DNA of 64,000 nt. Origin: Pseudorhodobacter ferrugineus DSM 5888 (GTDB lineage Bacteria; Pseudomonadota; Alphaproteobacteria; Rhodobacterales; Rhodobacteraceae). This document shows, piece by piece, positions 18,880 to 27,882 of this stretch. Below the pieces are notes generated by a model, which made no database searches, was not told the origin of the DNA, and was given only the letters and a program-made list of their open reading frames with translations. The DNA lies in the NCBI RefSeq assembly GCF_000420745.1, contig NZ_ATVN01000013.1, positions 1 through 64,000 on the forward strand, in the 5' to 3' direction. Numbering within the stretch: position 1 is the stretch's first letter; the number at the start of each line of letters is the position of its first letter. The position numbers and the translations under genes were made by a program.

Positions 18880-19186
18880 TAAAATCAGTTTCCTTTTCGT
18901 CGTTTTCACTGGCCATGCGGTTGTCTCCGCCGGTCTTTGGGTTGCGCTTTAAGGAAAACCAAAAGCGCGCCGGAATACGGCACGCAGACAGAATCCCCCT
19001 TAGGATGGGCGGGCTATAGCCCTATTACCCCTTGCTGGCAAGGGAAAGACGCAGCCAACAACAGCTGGCGGCACAGCGGCTTTGTGCAGTTTTGCCATCG
19101 CGAACAGGCTAGCACAGCGGAAATCGCAGTTGACTCCTATAGATTTTCGCCACCTATATTTTTCTGTACTGTTTTGGGGGTTTGCT
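18880..19186. other. Divergent intergenic region rpsA / RTX gene
   Basis: These 307 bases contain the 5' leader of rpsA on the minus strand and the promoter region of the RTX gene on the plus strand. The only clear local signal is the purine-rich RBS (AAAAGGAAAC on the minus strand) just before rpsA. The half nearest the RTX gene is AT-rich (CTATATTTTTCTGTACTG). I see no RNA gene and no strong hairpin. Confidence 0.4.
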
Positions 19187-20044
19187 ATGTCATTCTTGTT
19201 TCTTGCTCTTTTTGGCACGGCCTTTCTCGGGGCGATCACATTCGACCTTTTTGGTAAAGATGACACGAGTGACAGCGCGCCCCAAACCGAAGAAACCGCA
19301 GAGAACCTTACCTTTGACGGGTCCGAAACCCTTGAGGGCACCGAAGGTAATGACACCCTTGCCGCCGGGCAAGATGAGGACTTGGCTCCAGAAACCGTCA
19401 ACCTGCTTGGTGGCGATGACACCGCAGTGATCGACCTTCCCTTTGACATCACCGTAAACGGCGGCGATGGCGACGACACGCTCTCCAGCACAACTGTCGG
19501 GAACACGCTAAACGGTGATGCAGGCAATGACACGCTAACAGGCATTGATGCCACCAATTTGTACGGCGGCGCAGGCGATGATCACCTGATCTTCAACAGC
19601 GATGTGGAGTTGAACGATTCTGTGGCCAGGATCGACGGCGGCGACGGGGATGACCAGATCGACGTTTTCGCAGATGCCGGTGTAAACACTTTTGATCGTG
19701 GCGGCGCAATCATTCTGGGTGGAAACGGGTCGGACGATTTCAACGTTATTCTCGATCTGCAAAACAGTCAGGAAAGCAGCAACAGCCTGTCAACATCGGT
19801 CGCGCGTATCAACGACTTTAATCCTGATGAAGACAGCATCCGCATCGAAATCGAAAGAAACGACGCAACAGCCGACAGGGACATAGTGGTAGAGTTGGAT
19901 CAGACCGAGGAGAATGGGTCCTTCACGTCGCAGATCACTTTGACCTTTGCCGAAACTCTCGTTGCAACCCAAGCGATGGCGACCATAACGATCATCAGCA
20001 ATGCAGCCTTCACCCTCGACGAAATTCAGCTTGTTGGCGTCTGA
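19187..20044 (+). CDS. RTX (haemolysin-type calcium-binding) repeat protein
   Basis: The 285-aa product has a hydrophobic N-terminus (residues 2-20) followed by an acidic region and at least five glycine/aspartate nonapeptide units of the RTX type, such as GGDGDDTLS, NGDAGNDTL, GGAGDDHLI and GGDGDDQID. These bind calcium in a parallel beta-roll, usually outside the cell. The C-terminal part (VARINDFNPDEDSIRIEI, then beta strands) is the common roseobacter-type cap. ATG 19187 follows TGGGGG. It is flanked by its own terminator and interrupts the usual cmk-rpsA neighbourhood on the opposite strand, so it looks like an accessory gene. No type I secretion genes are in the window. Confidence 0.85.
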   Translation: MSFLFLALFGTAFLGAITFDLFGKDDTSDSAPQTEETAENLTFDGSETLEGTEGNDTLAAGQDEDLAPETVNLLGGDDTAVIDLPFDITVNGGDGDDTLSSTTVGNTLNGDAGNDTLTGIDATNLYGGAGDDHLIFNSDVELNDSVARIDGGDGDDQIDVFADAGVNTFDRGGAIILGGNGSDDFNVILDLQNSQESSNSLSTSVARINDFNPDEDSIRIEIERNDATADRDIVVELDQTEENGSFTSQITLTFAETLVATQAMATITIISNAAFTLDEIQLVGV

Positions 20045-20110
20045 CCAACCCCGCCTGAAATATAGGAGCGCCTTATGTCGCTCTGCGAGAGTAACGCCAC
20101 TTATCATCAC

Positions 20111-20147
20111 AAACACACGGCCCAAATGGTCAGGCCGTGTGTTTTAA
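20111..20147. terminator. Bidirectional terminator between RTX gene and nitroreductase
   Basis: A perfect 12-bp stem (20111-20122 with 20133-20144, ten-base loop) starts with AAACACAC and ends with GTGTGTTT, giving A/T-rich flanks on both strands. It serves the convergent RTX and nitroreductase genes. Confidence 0.8.
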
Positions 20148-20157
20148 ACCTTAGTCC

Positions 20158-20790
20158 TTACTCAACCACAGTCACGAACTCATTCATCGGACGGCGCACC
20201 TTTGGCGCCCCCTTCAACCAGTCACCTTCTTCGGCGCGGTAACCCACAGGCAAAATCGCAACCGTTTTCAAACCGCGCGCGCGCAGTCCCAAAATCTCGT
20301 CAAATTGCGCGGGATCAAACCCTTCCATTGGGGTGGCGTCCACCTCTTCAAACGCCGCTGCGGTCATGGCAAGGCCAAGCCCGATATAGGCCTGACGCGC
20401 CGCATGCTCAAAGTTCGTATCCGCATCACGCGGCACATAAGACGCCTTCAGACGGTCGTAATAACCTGTCAGCGTCTCAGACGCCCCGCCACGCACCTTT
20501 TCTGTCAGCGCCAAAACGCCATCAATCCGTGCGTCGGTATAGTTATCCCAAGCCGCAAAAACCAAGACCGCCGTGCTGTCGGTGATCTGGGTCTGACCGA
20601 AACCTGCTTCTTTCAGCTTTTCACGGATTGCCGCGTTTTTCACCACAATCACCTCAAACGGCTGCAACCCGCTGGATGTGGGCGCAAGCCGCACGGCCTC
20701 TAAAATCCGGTCCAACTTGTCCTGCGGCACGGTTTTCGACGGGTCCATTTTCTTGGTGGCATAGCGCCAGTTCAAGCGTTCGTTCAGCAT
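20158..20790 (-). CDS. Nitroreductase family NAD(P)H-dependent oxidoreductase
   Basis: The 210-aa product is an NfsB-like flavoprotein: LNERLNWRYATKKMD at the N-terminus, the FMN-contacting LAPTSSGLQPFEVIVV, ARQAYIGLGLAMTAAAFEEVD, and the late GLKTVAILPVGYR. Such enzymes reduce quinones, nitroaromatics or pteridines. The natural substrate is not evident. The gene lies 120 bp downstream of the glutathione peroxidase gene on the same strand, so a redox-stress pair is possible but not shown. Confidence 0.9.
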   Translation of the reverse strand: MLNERLNWRYATKKMDPSKTVPQDKLDRILEAVRLAPTSSGLQPFEVIVVKNAAIREKLKEAGFGQTQITDSTAVLVFAAWDNYTDARIDGVLALTEKVRGGASETLTGYYDRLKASYVPRDADTNFEHAARQAYIGLGLAMTAAAFEEVDATPMEGFDPAQFDEILGLRARGLKTVAILPVGYRAEEGDWLKGAPKVRRPMNEFVTVVE

Positions 20791-20910
20791 ATAAGATTCC
20801 TAATTGCGCCAAATCATTGGCATGTTACCGCTACCCACCCCAAATAGGCGCAGGCCAGCCCAAGGCAAAGGCACCAAAACGCAAAGCGTCTGTGCGAAAA
20901 TCGCGTAACT

Positions 20911-21435
20911 CTATTTCAACGCCACCTCGACCGCGCCAACGATCTCCGGCGACATGGGCCGCGCATTCGACCCCCAAGTCGCAACAATCGCGCCATCGCG
21001 GCCAATCAGCACCTTGTTGAAATTCCAGCGCGGCACAAACTGCGCCTCATCGCGCAACCACTTGTAAACCGGATGCGCCTGCGACCCCTTCACATGGGTG
21101 ATATCGGTCATCGGCAAGGTGATGTTGTAATTGATCGTGCAAAATTCTTTCACATCGGCCGCTGTCGCAAGCTCTTGGTTAAAGTCATCCGACGGCACCG
21201 CCAACACCACCAACCCCTGCGCGCGGTAGGTGTCATACAGCGCCTGCAACCCCTCATACTGCCCCGTGAACCCGCATTGTGACGCGGTATTAACCAGTAA
21301 CACCGGCTGCCCCGCAAAATCGGCCAACGACACATCGCCCCCGTCAATCGACTGGAACGGATCGGCAGGCGGCGCGGCAAGCGCCGCGGTGGCAAAGGCC
21401 ACGGCAAGTCCAAAGGCAATAGCGGTCGTTTTCAT
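20911..21435 (-). CDS. Exported glutathione peroxidase (Cys type)
   Basis: The 174-aa product has a signal peptide (residues 1-20, ending in ALAA) and the GPx core. The peroxidatic residue is the cysteine of NTASQCGFT, with cysteine rather than selenocysteine. The active-site Trp and Asn are in PRWNFNKVLI. VPSDDFNQE replaces the usual PCNQF loop, as in bacterial short forms. It should reduce hydroperoxides in the periplasm, most likely with thioredoxin-like rather than glutathione reductant. It is transcribed in the same direction as cmk. Confidence 0.88.
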   Translation of the reverse strand: MKTTAIAFGLAVAFATAALAAPPADPFQSIDGGDVSLADFAGQPVLLVNTASQCGFTGQYEGLQALYDTYRAQGLVVLAVPSDDFNQELATAADVKEFCTINYNITLPMTDITHVKGSQAHPVYKWLRDEAQFVPRWNFNKVLIGRDGAIVATWGSNARPMSPEIVGAVEVALK

Positions 21436-21495
21436 AGCATCCTCCTGCTTATACTAATTATACGCAGGACCCGCCCGTTTGGTTTCAAAAAACCT

Positions 21496-22083
21496 TTATC
21501 CCAGCTTGGCCGCCACCAAAGCCAGCGCCTGCGCAATCGCCGCCTCGACGCTCATTTCGGATGTGTCCAAAACCACCGCATCCTCGGCCGCCCGCATCGG
21601 CGCATCGGCGCGGTTCATGTCGCGGTCGTCACGTTCGCGCACTTGGGCCAAAACATCCTCGAACGCTTCACCCTCCAGCTCCAACCACCGCCTGCGCGCG
21701 CGGATCTCGGCGCTGGCGGTGACAAACAGCTTCACCTCGGCCTCAGGGCAAATTACCGTGCCAATATCGCGCCCGTCCAAAACCGCGCCACCGTCCCGCC
21801 GCGCAAATGCGCGCTGAAACGCAACCAAGGCCGCTCGCACATCCGGCAAAACCGCAACCTTGCTGGCCGCTTGCCCCGCTTCCAACGACCGCAAATCCTC
21901 ACGCGCCAAATCCGCCGCCGTCAACCCGCGTGCAGCCAAAACCGGATCGCCCCCCTTCATCCCGACCGCGCGATACAAAAGCCCCGTATCCAGATGCGCA
22001 AACCCAAACCGCCCAGCCACAGCACGGCTGATGGTCCCCTTGCCCGCCGCCGCCGGCCCATCAATGGCAACTGTAAACTTCAT
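21496..22083 (-). CDS. cmk: Cytidylate kinase
   Basis: The 195-aa enzyme phosphorylates CMP and dCMP. The P-loop is [14 protein letters not shown], the CMP-binding DGRDIGT is present, followed by the lid segment [11 protein letters not shown] and [12 protein letters not shown]. It is slightly shorter than E. coli Cmk. In this order cmk normally sits between aroA and rpsA; here other genes separate the three while all keep the same strand. It diverges from the B12/radical-SAM pseudogene with 75 bp between them. Confidence 0.93.
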   Translation of the reverse strand: MKFTVAIDGPAAAGKGTISRAVAGRFGFAHLDTGLLYRAVGMKGGDPVLAARGLTAADLAREDLRSLEAGQAASKVAVLPDVRAALVAFQRAFARRDGGAVLDGRDIGTVICPEAEVKLFVTASAEIRARRRWLELEGEAFEDVLAQVRERDDRDMNRADAPMRAAEDAVVLDTSEMSVEAAIAQALALVAAKLG

Positions 22084-22158
22084 GTCGGACCTCTCAAAGC
22101 TTGCCTTCGCGCGCCCTTGCTTTACCCTGCAACGACTGGTTTGTCACCGGAGTAACCC

Positions 22159-23669
22159 GTGCGCATTGTCCTGATCAACCCACCACATCGCGCCATCGGC
22201 AGCCGCGTTCCGGGCGAATTGCTGCCCCCGCTTGGCCTGCTGGCCATTGGTGGCCCCTTGATCGACGCAGGCCACGAGGTCCGGCTGATCAATGCCGATA
22301 TTGCCCCCATGCCCCTGCCCGAGATCATCGCACAGATCGGCAATGCTGAAGCCGTGCTGATCGGGCATTCCGGTTCTACCTCGGCCCATCCGGTTGTTTT
22401 GGAATTGACCGCGATGATCCGCGCAGCCTATCCGCAGGTCAAAATCATCTATGGCGGCGTCTATCCCAGCTATCACTGGCAAGATGTGCTGGGGGAGGCG
22501 CCACAAATCGACTACATCGTGCGCGGTGAAGGCGAGGTTACAACCCCCCCGCCTTGATCGCCGCCCTTGGCACAGGTGACGTGGCCCAAACTGCAGGCAT
22601 CGCCTACCGCTGTGACGGCATCCCAACCGCCACCCACCCCGCCCCCATGCTGGCCGATCTGGACTCTGTCCGAACAGGGTGGGAGCTGATCGACCACCGC
22701 GATTACAGCTATTGGGGCGGCAAGCGCGCCGTTGTCATGCAGTTTTCACGCGGCTGCCCGCATCTGTGTACCTATTGCGGCCAGCGCGGGTTCTGGACCA
22801 AATGGCGACACCGCGACCCCGTGAAATTCGCCGCCGAAATCGCCCGATTGGTGCGCGACGAAGGGGTGGAACTGATCAACCTCGCCGATGAAAACCCCAC
22901 CTCCTCACGCCGTGCATGGACGGCGTTTTTGCAAGCGCTGGTGGCCGAGAACGTCAAAGTGTTGATCGTCGGCTCCACCCGCGCCGATGATATCGTCCGC
23001 GATGCCGACCTGCTGTCGCTCTATAAACAAGCGGGCTGCTTGCGCTTCCTTTTGGGGTTAGAGGGTACGGATGAGGCCACGCTGACCACCCTCAAAAAAG
23101 GCGGCACCCGCGCCAAGGACGCCCAAGCCATCACCTTGCTGCGCGATCATGGCATGATCGGCCTCTGCACCTTTGCCGTCGGGTTCGAGGAAGAAACCGA
23201 CCGCGATTACTGGCGACTTTTGCGCCACCTTCTACGCTATGATCCCGATCAGGTGATGTCGGTCTATGCCACCCCGCACCGCTGGACCCCGTTTCATGGC
23301 CAATCCGCCCATCGCCGCGTGGTGCAAACCGACTTGCGGCTGTGGGATTACAAGCATCAGGTGCTGGAAACCCCGCATGTACCTGCATGGCGCGTCTTTT
23401 TGTGGGTCAAACTGATCGAGGCGACGCTGCAACTGCGTCCCCGCGCGCTCTGGCGGATGTGGCGCCACCCCGATCCCGATATCCGCCACGCCCAGCGCTG
23501 GTACACGGCCATGGGCCGTGGCGTCTGGCTGCGCGAATGGCGCGACGCCCTGCGCTTTCGCGCCAAACCGGGGCAAACCGTTGCGCAATTCTGGGGCGGC
23601 GATCAACTGCCCGAGAACGCGCTGGCCCGATCCGTTTCAGCCGCAACTTCAGCCGCAACGCGGACCTGA
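22159..23669 (+). pseudogene. B12-binding radical SAM protein (BchE/P-methylase type), frameshifted
   Basis: The first frame (22159-22557, 132 aa) encodes a cobalamin-binding Rossmann domain (LINPPH, GHSGSTSAHP, YGGVYPSYHW, VRGEGE). The second (22554-23669) continues without overlap into a radical SAM domain with the CxxxCxxC cluster motif CPHLCTYC and GFEEETD. Restoring one C to the seven-C run at 22544-22550 joins them into a 503-aa protein (VTTPPALIAALG). The family includes the anaerobic Mg-protoporphyrin ester cyclase BchE and P-methylases; no other bacteriochlorophyll genes are here, so the exact function is open. The break could be a sequencing error, a real mutation or a slippage site, since a -1 slip in the C run also restores the frame. 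Confidence 0.7.
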
Positions 23670-23676
23670 CCGACAG

Positions 23677-23727
23677 CTGGGGGTTTCACACCCCCAGACC
23701 CCCGTGGGATATTTGTGCCGAAAAGAA
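23677..23727 (+). repeat. GGGATATTTGG-type intergenic element, copy 2
   Basis: An 8-bp stem (23677-23684 with 23690-23697) is followed by GTGGGATATTTGTGCCGAAAAGAA (core 23704-23727), closely matching the copy at 4476-4500. It lies between the convergent radical-SAM pseudogene and the metC-like gene and may serve as a terminator. Confidence 0.55.
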
Positions 23728-23743
23728 TGCGGTTTGGATTGGG

Positions 23744-24850
23744 TCAGCTTTCCAGCGCCGCCGCAATCGCCTCCCACAACGGCTCCACAGGCTCCACCCC
23801 CACAGACAGCCGGATAAACCCGTCCGCCACAGGGTCGCCCCAACGCGCGCGCCGCTCGCCTGCCGTATGGGTGCCACCAAAACTGGTGGTCTGGGTGATA
23901 TAGGGACAGGCCGAAAGAAACGCCTCCGCCGCCTCGGCACTCGGCAATTCAAACCCAATCAGGAACCCGAACCCCGCCATCTGCCGCTTGGCAATCGCGT
24001 GTGACGGATCATCCACCAGCCCTGGAAACCGGACATTTGCGACCCGAGGATGCACGGCCAACCGTTCCGCAATCACCTGTGCGCTGGCACACATCCGTTC
24101 CAGCCGCACCTCCAGCGTCTCGATCCCGCGGTGCAACAACCACGCTTCAAACGCGCCCGGCACAGCGCCCGACAGCTTGCGCCATTGCCGCACCCGTGCA
24201 GCCAGTTCCGCATCGCGCGTCGCCACATGGCCAAACAGAATGTCCGAATGACCGCCGGGTGCCTTGGTATCGGCGGCCACCACCACATCCGCACCCAAAT
24301 CCAACGGGCGCTGCAACAAGGGCGTCATCGTCGTGTTGTCCACGATCAGCAATCCCCCCGCCGTCCGCACCCGCTGCGCGATCAACGCAATATCGCAGCA
24401 ATCCAAACCGGGGTTCGACGGCGTTTCAATAAACACCACCGCCCCGCCCGAAACATCCGCCGTCACGATATCGGCGGTGGGCACCTCAATCACCTCAACC
24501 CCATACGCGGCCAAGTACTCCGCCGAAAACACCCGCGTCACATAATACCCGTCCGCCGGAATGATCAGCCGCTTACGGTCCGTCAGCACCGCCATCAGCA
24601 CAGCCGAAATCGCTGCCATCCCCGATGGAAACGCCACACACGGCGCGTCCTCCAATATCCCCAGCTGCGTCTCTACCGCGTCCCACGTGGGCATCGACAT
24701 ACGGCCATAGACATGGCTCGCCCCGTCGACCTCGGGCAGATGATAGGTCGTCGCCGACACAATCGGCGGGGCCACAGCCTCGCCCTTGGCAATCCCCGCA
24801 GCCCGGTGATGCAGCAGTTTGGCAAAGCGTTCTTTTCCTTGCATATCCAT
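23744..24850 (-). CDS. Cystathionine gamma/beta-lyase-type PLP enzyme (MetC/CGL family)
   Basis: The 368-aa product belongs to the Cys/Met-metabolism PLP family: VYGRMSMPT, AFPSGMAAISAVL, IETPSNPGLD, VDNTTMTP, the Schiff-base lysine in AADTKAPGGHSD, and the C-terminal TSFGGTHT. The family covers cystathionine beta- and gamma-lyases and gamma-synthases; the TKAPGGHSD variant is common in Rhodobacterales lyases. It starts 3 bp after aroA (minus strand), so it is probably co-transcribed. Whether the substrate is cystathionine or methionine cannot be decided by sequence. Confidence 0.85.
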   Translation of the reverse strand: MDMQGKERFAKLLHHRAAGIAKGEAVAPPIVSATTYHLPEVDGASHVYGRMSMPTWDAVETQLGILEDAPCVAFPSGMAAISAVLMAVLTDRKRLIIPADGYYVTRVFSAEYLAAYGVEVIEVPTADIVTADVSGGAVVFIETPSNPGLDCCDIALIAQRVRTAGGLLIVDNTTMTPLLQRPLDLGADVVVAADTKAPGGHSDILFGHVATRDAELAARVRQWRKLSGAVPGAFEAWLLHRGIETLEVRLERMCASAQVIAERLAVHPRVANVRFPGLVDDPSHAIAKRQMAGFGFLIGFELPSAEAAEAFLSACPYITQTTSFGGTHTAGERRARWGDPVADGFIRLSVGVEPVEPLWEAIAAALES

Positions 24851-24853
24851 GAC

Positions 24854-26197
24854 TTACCCTTTCGTCAGCTTGGCACCCAACCCCGTCATCAACCCCTCGA
24901 ACAGCGGGAAGGACGTGGCAATCGGGCTCGCATCATCAATCGTGATCGGTTTTTGGCTGGCCATCCCCGCCACCATAAACGCCATCGCAATCCGGTGGTC
25001 GATATGGGTGGCACAAGTGGCCCCGCCGGGCACGCCGCCCGCCCCCATTCCATGCACGATCAGCGTGTCCTCGTCCTCCTCAACCCGCACGCCGCAGGCC
25101 TCAAGCCCCCGCGCCATCGCATCAATCCGGTCCGATTCCTTGACCCGCAATTCCTTGACGCCGCGCATCACCGTGCGCCCCACCGCATTGGCCGCGACAA
25201 CGGCCAACACAGGGTATTCATCAATCATCGACGGCGCACGTTCCGGCGGCACCTCAATGCCGCGCAACTCCGAAAACCGCACGCGCAAATCGGCAACTGG
25301 CTCGCCGCCTTCCTCACGCGGGTTCTCGAATGTAATATCCGCACCCATCTCGACCAAGGTGATGTAAATCCCGTTGCGCGTCAGGTTCTGGCTGACACCG
25401 GGCACGAAAATATCCGACCCTTCGACAATCAGCGCCGCACACACCGGAAACGCGGCCGAGGATGGATCGCGCGGCACCGCCACCACCTGCGGCCGCAGCT
25501 CGGGCTGGCCGGTCAGGGTGATCACATTCCCCTCACTGGTCCGCTCCACCACCAACTCAGCGCCAAACCCCACCAACATCCGCTCGGAATGGTCGCGCGT
25601 GGGCTCGCGTTCAATCACCACCGTCTGCCCCGGCGCATTCAACCCCGCCAACAAAACCGCCGATTTCACCTGCGCACTCGCCACCGGAAGCGCATAGCGC
25701 ACCGGCACGGGGTTCGCCGCCCCCACAACCGTCATCGGCAACCGCCCGCCCTTACGCCCATAGGCCTGCGTGCCAAACAGCGACAGCGGGTCCGTCACCC
25801 GCCCCATCGGCCGCTTGCGCAACGATGCGTCACCCGTAAACGTCGCCGTCATCGCAGTCGTCGCCATACAGCCCATGATCAGCCGCACACCCGTGCCGGA
25901 ATTGCCGCAATCAATCACGGCATCGGGCTCACGAAACCCGCCAACACCAACCCCATGCACCGACCACGCCCCTGCCCCATGCTGCACCACCTCGGCCCCG
26001 AATGCCCGCATGGCCGATGCCGTATCCAACACATCCTGCCCCTCCAGCAATCCGGTGATCTTGGTTTCCCCCACCGCCATCGCCCCAAAAATCAGCGCAC
26101 GGTGGCTGATCGACTTATCCCCCGGCACTTCGGCCCGCCCGCTTAAGGGGCCAGACTTTGTGGCGGTCATAACTTGGGCAATACCGTGGCCGGACAT
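24854..26197 (-). CDS. aroA: 3-phosphoshikimate 1-carboxyvinyltransferase (EPSP synthase)
   Basis: The 447-aa enzyme transfers the enolpyruvyl group of PEP to shikimate-3-phosphate. The motifs [61 protein letters not shown] and APSMIDEYP are those of the class II subgroup rather than E. coli-type class I. The loop at residues 99-103 reads NSGTG, with glycine at position 101. The ATG at 26197 is preceded by GAGGAG. A large plus-strand frame over this gene is a shadow. Upstream is the divergent MBL hydrolase gene. Confidence 0.95.
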   Translation of the reverse strand: MSGHGIAQVMTATKSGPLSGRAEVPGDKSISHRALIFGAMAVGETKITGLLEGQDVLDTASAMRAFGAEVVQHGAGAWSVHGVGVGGFREPDAVIDCGNSGTGVRLIMGCMATTAMTATFTGDASLRKRPMGRVTDPLSLFGTQAYGRKGGRLPMTVVGAANPVPVRYALPVASAQVKSAVLLAGLNAPGQTVVIEREPTRDHSERMLVGFGAELVVERTSEGNVITLTGQPELRPQVVAVPRDPSSAAFPVCAALIVEGSDIFVPGVSQNLTRNGIYITLVEMGADITFENPREEGGEPVADLRVRFSELRGIEVPPERAPSMIDEYPVLAVVAANAVGRTVMRGVKELRVKESDRIDAMARGLEACGVRVEEDEDTLIVHGMGAGGVPGGATCATHIDHRIAMAFMVAGMASQKPITIDDASPIATSFPLFEGLMTGLGAKLTKG

Positions 26198-26293
26198 AGC
26201 GTTCTCCTCAAAACTTAACGCTGTGATAGCGCAAGCAAAACGGGGCGTCCATGGCCCCTTGCATCCAACCTGCAACGCTCTAATTAACCTGCC

Positions 26294-27274
26294 ATGATAT
26301 CAAAGCCCTATCACAACGGCCCCGCCAGCGACCATTTTGATGGCAAACGCTTTTTCAACCCGGGCGGCAGCCAACCGCGCGGCTTTGGCGACCTGCTGAA
26401 ATGGAAACTGGGCAGCAATCCGGCCGAATGGCCCGATACGGTGGCCGTCACCCCGCGCATGCCCGCCCCGCGCGTGGCCGATATGACCGTCACCATGATC
26501 GGTCACGCCACCTTGCTTATCCAAACCGCCGGCCTGAATATCCTGACCGATCCGGTCTGGTCCGACCGCGCCAGCCCCGTGGCCTTTGCCGGCCCCAAAC
26601 GCACCACCGCCCCGGGGGTCGACTTCAACGCCCTGCCCAAAATTGACATCGTGCTGCTCAGCCACAACCACTACGACCACCTCGATATTGATACCCTTGC
26701 GCGCCTGCACCAAACCCACGCCCCCCATATCATCACCCCCTTGGGCAATGACGCGATCATCCATGCCGCCATTCCGCAGGCCAAAATCACGCGCGGCGAT
26801 TGGGGGCAAATGGCGCAACACGGTCCCTTGAACGTACATTTCGAACCCTGCCACCACTGGTCCGCCCGTGGCACCCGCGATCGGTCGATGGCACTCTGGG
26901 CCGCCTTCGTTATCGACGGGCCAAAGGGCAAAATCCTGCATATCGGCGACACAGGCTTTGACCACGGCCGCCCCTACCGCGACCTGCCCGCCCGCCACGG
27001 CAAACTGCGCGCCGCCATCCTGCCCATCGGCGCGTATGAGCCGCGCTGGTTCATGCGCGACCAACACCAAAACCCCGACGAGGCGGCGATGGGCTTTGCC
27101 CTCTCCGGTGCCGCCCATGGCATCGGCCACCACTGGGGCACCTTCCAACTCACAAACGAATCCCGCGACGCGCCCCTAACCGCCCTGACCGCCGCCTTGG
27201 AAAAACACAAAATCCCCAGCGCCCGCTTCCGCCCCATGGCTCCGGCAGACACATGGGCCATCCCCGAACTCTAG
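26294..27274 (+). CDS. MBL-fold metallohydrolase (NAPE-PLD/UlaG-like)
   Basis: The 326-aa product is a metallo-beta-lactamase-fold hydrolase. The metal motif is SHNHYDHLD, further ligands are in [11 protein letters not shown] and [10 protein letters not shown], and the terminal GIGHHWGTF supplies the last histidine. The N-terminal [11 protein letters not shown] segment is characteristic of the NAPE-phospholipase-D-like group. Such enzymes cleave phosphodiester or lactone bonds; the substrate here is unknown. It diverges from aroA (96 bp) and converges with the L,D-transpeptidase gene over a repeat element. Confidence 0.88.
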   Translation: MISKPYHNGPASDHFDGKRFFNPGGSQPRGFGDLLKWKLGSNPAEWPDTVAVTPRMPAPRVADMTVTMIGHATLLIQTAGLNILTDPVWSDRASPVAFAGPKRTTAPGVDFNALPKIDIVLLSHNHYDHLDIDTLARLHQTHAPHIITPLGNDAIIHAAIPQAKITRGDWGQMAQHGPLNVHFEPCHHWSARGTRDRSMALWAAFVIDGPKGKILHIGDTGFDHGRPYRDLPARHGKLRAAILPIGAYEPRWFMRDQHQNPDEAAMGFALSGAAHGIGHHWGTFQLTNESRDAPLTALTAALEKHKIPSARFRPMAPADTWAIPEL

Positions 27275-27285
27275 GACCACCCTGC

Positions 27286-27312
27286 ATTTCATCTTGGTCC
27301 AAATACCTAAAA
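27286..27312 (-). repeat. GGGATATTTGG-type intergenic element, copy 3 (degenerate)
   Basis: On the minus strand the sequence reads AGGTATTTGGACCAAGATG (27290-27308), a variant of the family core with no GC hairpin. It lies between the convergent MBL hydrolase and L,D-transpeptidase genes. Confidence 0.4.
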
Positions 27313-27330
27313 GCGCGTCACCCAAACCCG

Positions 27331-27882
27331 TCACGGTAAAATCAGAACATCCGTCCCAATCGGCACAAAATCCCAAATCTCGCGCATTTCCGCATCGGTC
27401 AGCGCCATACACCCCGCCGTCCAATCCCCCGGCAACACCGCCCCATCCGGCAAGGCATTGGGCTGCCCGTGAAAAAAGATGTCGCCACCGGGATCATACC
27501 CACTCTTCGCCGCCCGCGCCACATCCTCGGGCCGTGGGTAATTTATCCCCAATGACAGGTGATACGCACTCCCCGCATTGCGCCGATCAATCTTGAAATT
27601 GCCTTCCGGCGTACGCCCATCGCCTTGCCGTTCCTTGGTGCCCAAAGGCGCAAACCCCAGCGCGATCCGGTACTCGCGCACCACCGCGCCGCCTTGAAAC
27701 AGCATCATCCGCCGCGCCGCCTTTTGCACCACAATCCGCTCCACCGCGCCCGTAAGCGGCGGCAAAACCACAACAGGCGCAGGCGGGCGCATCACGATCA
27801 GCACGGCCACGGCGGCAATCACCACCAACAGCACCAATGCCGAAAACACGCCCGCCAAAGGTTTCAGCGGCGACCACCTCAT
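27331..27882 (-). CDS. L,D-transpeptidase (YkuD domain), membrane anchored
   Basis: The 183-aa product starts with a signal-anchor (residues 10-32), then a YkuD domain. The catalytic segment reads FFHGQ followed by DWTAGCMALTDAEM, with the nucleophile cysteine in TAGCMAL; the more usual SHGC histidine-glycine step is replaced by TAGC, as in the ErfK/YafK-like subgroup. Such enzymes form 3-3 peptidoglycan cross-links or attach proteins to the wall. It overlaps the MalY-type gene by 4 bp (ATGA), fixing the start and indicating coupled translation. Confidence 0.82.
   Translation of the reverse strand: MRWSPLKPLAGVFSALVLLVVIAAVAVLIVMRPPAPVVVLPPLTGAVERIVVQKAARRMMLFQGGAVVREYRIALGFAPLGTKERQGDGRTPEGNFKIDRRNAGSAYHLSLGINYPRPEDVARAAKSGYDPGGDIFFHGQPNALPDGAVLPGDWTAGCMALTDAEMREIWDFVPIGTDVLILP

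Noticed and set aside
22540-22560. Selenocysteine TGA in the radical SAM gene
   Set aside because: The TGA is out of frame with the downstream domain; a C-run length change explains the break, and no SECIS-like hairpin is seen.
24050-26146. 698-aa plus-strand frame over metC-like and aroA genes
   Set aside because: It is antisense to two well-conserved enzymes; composition rich in His/Arg/Gln/Pro without any motif is typical of shadow translation.
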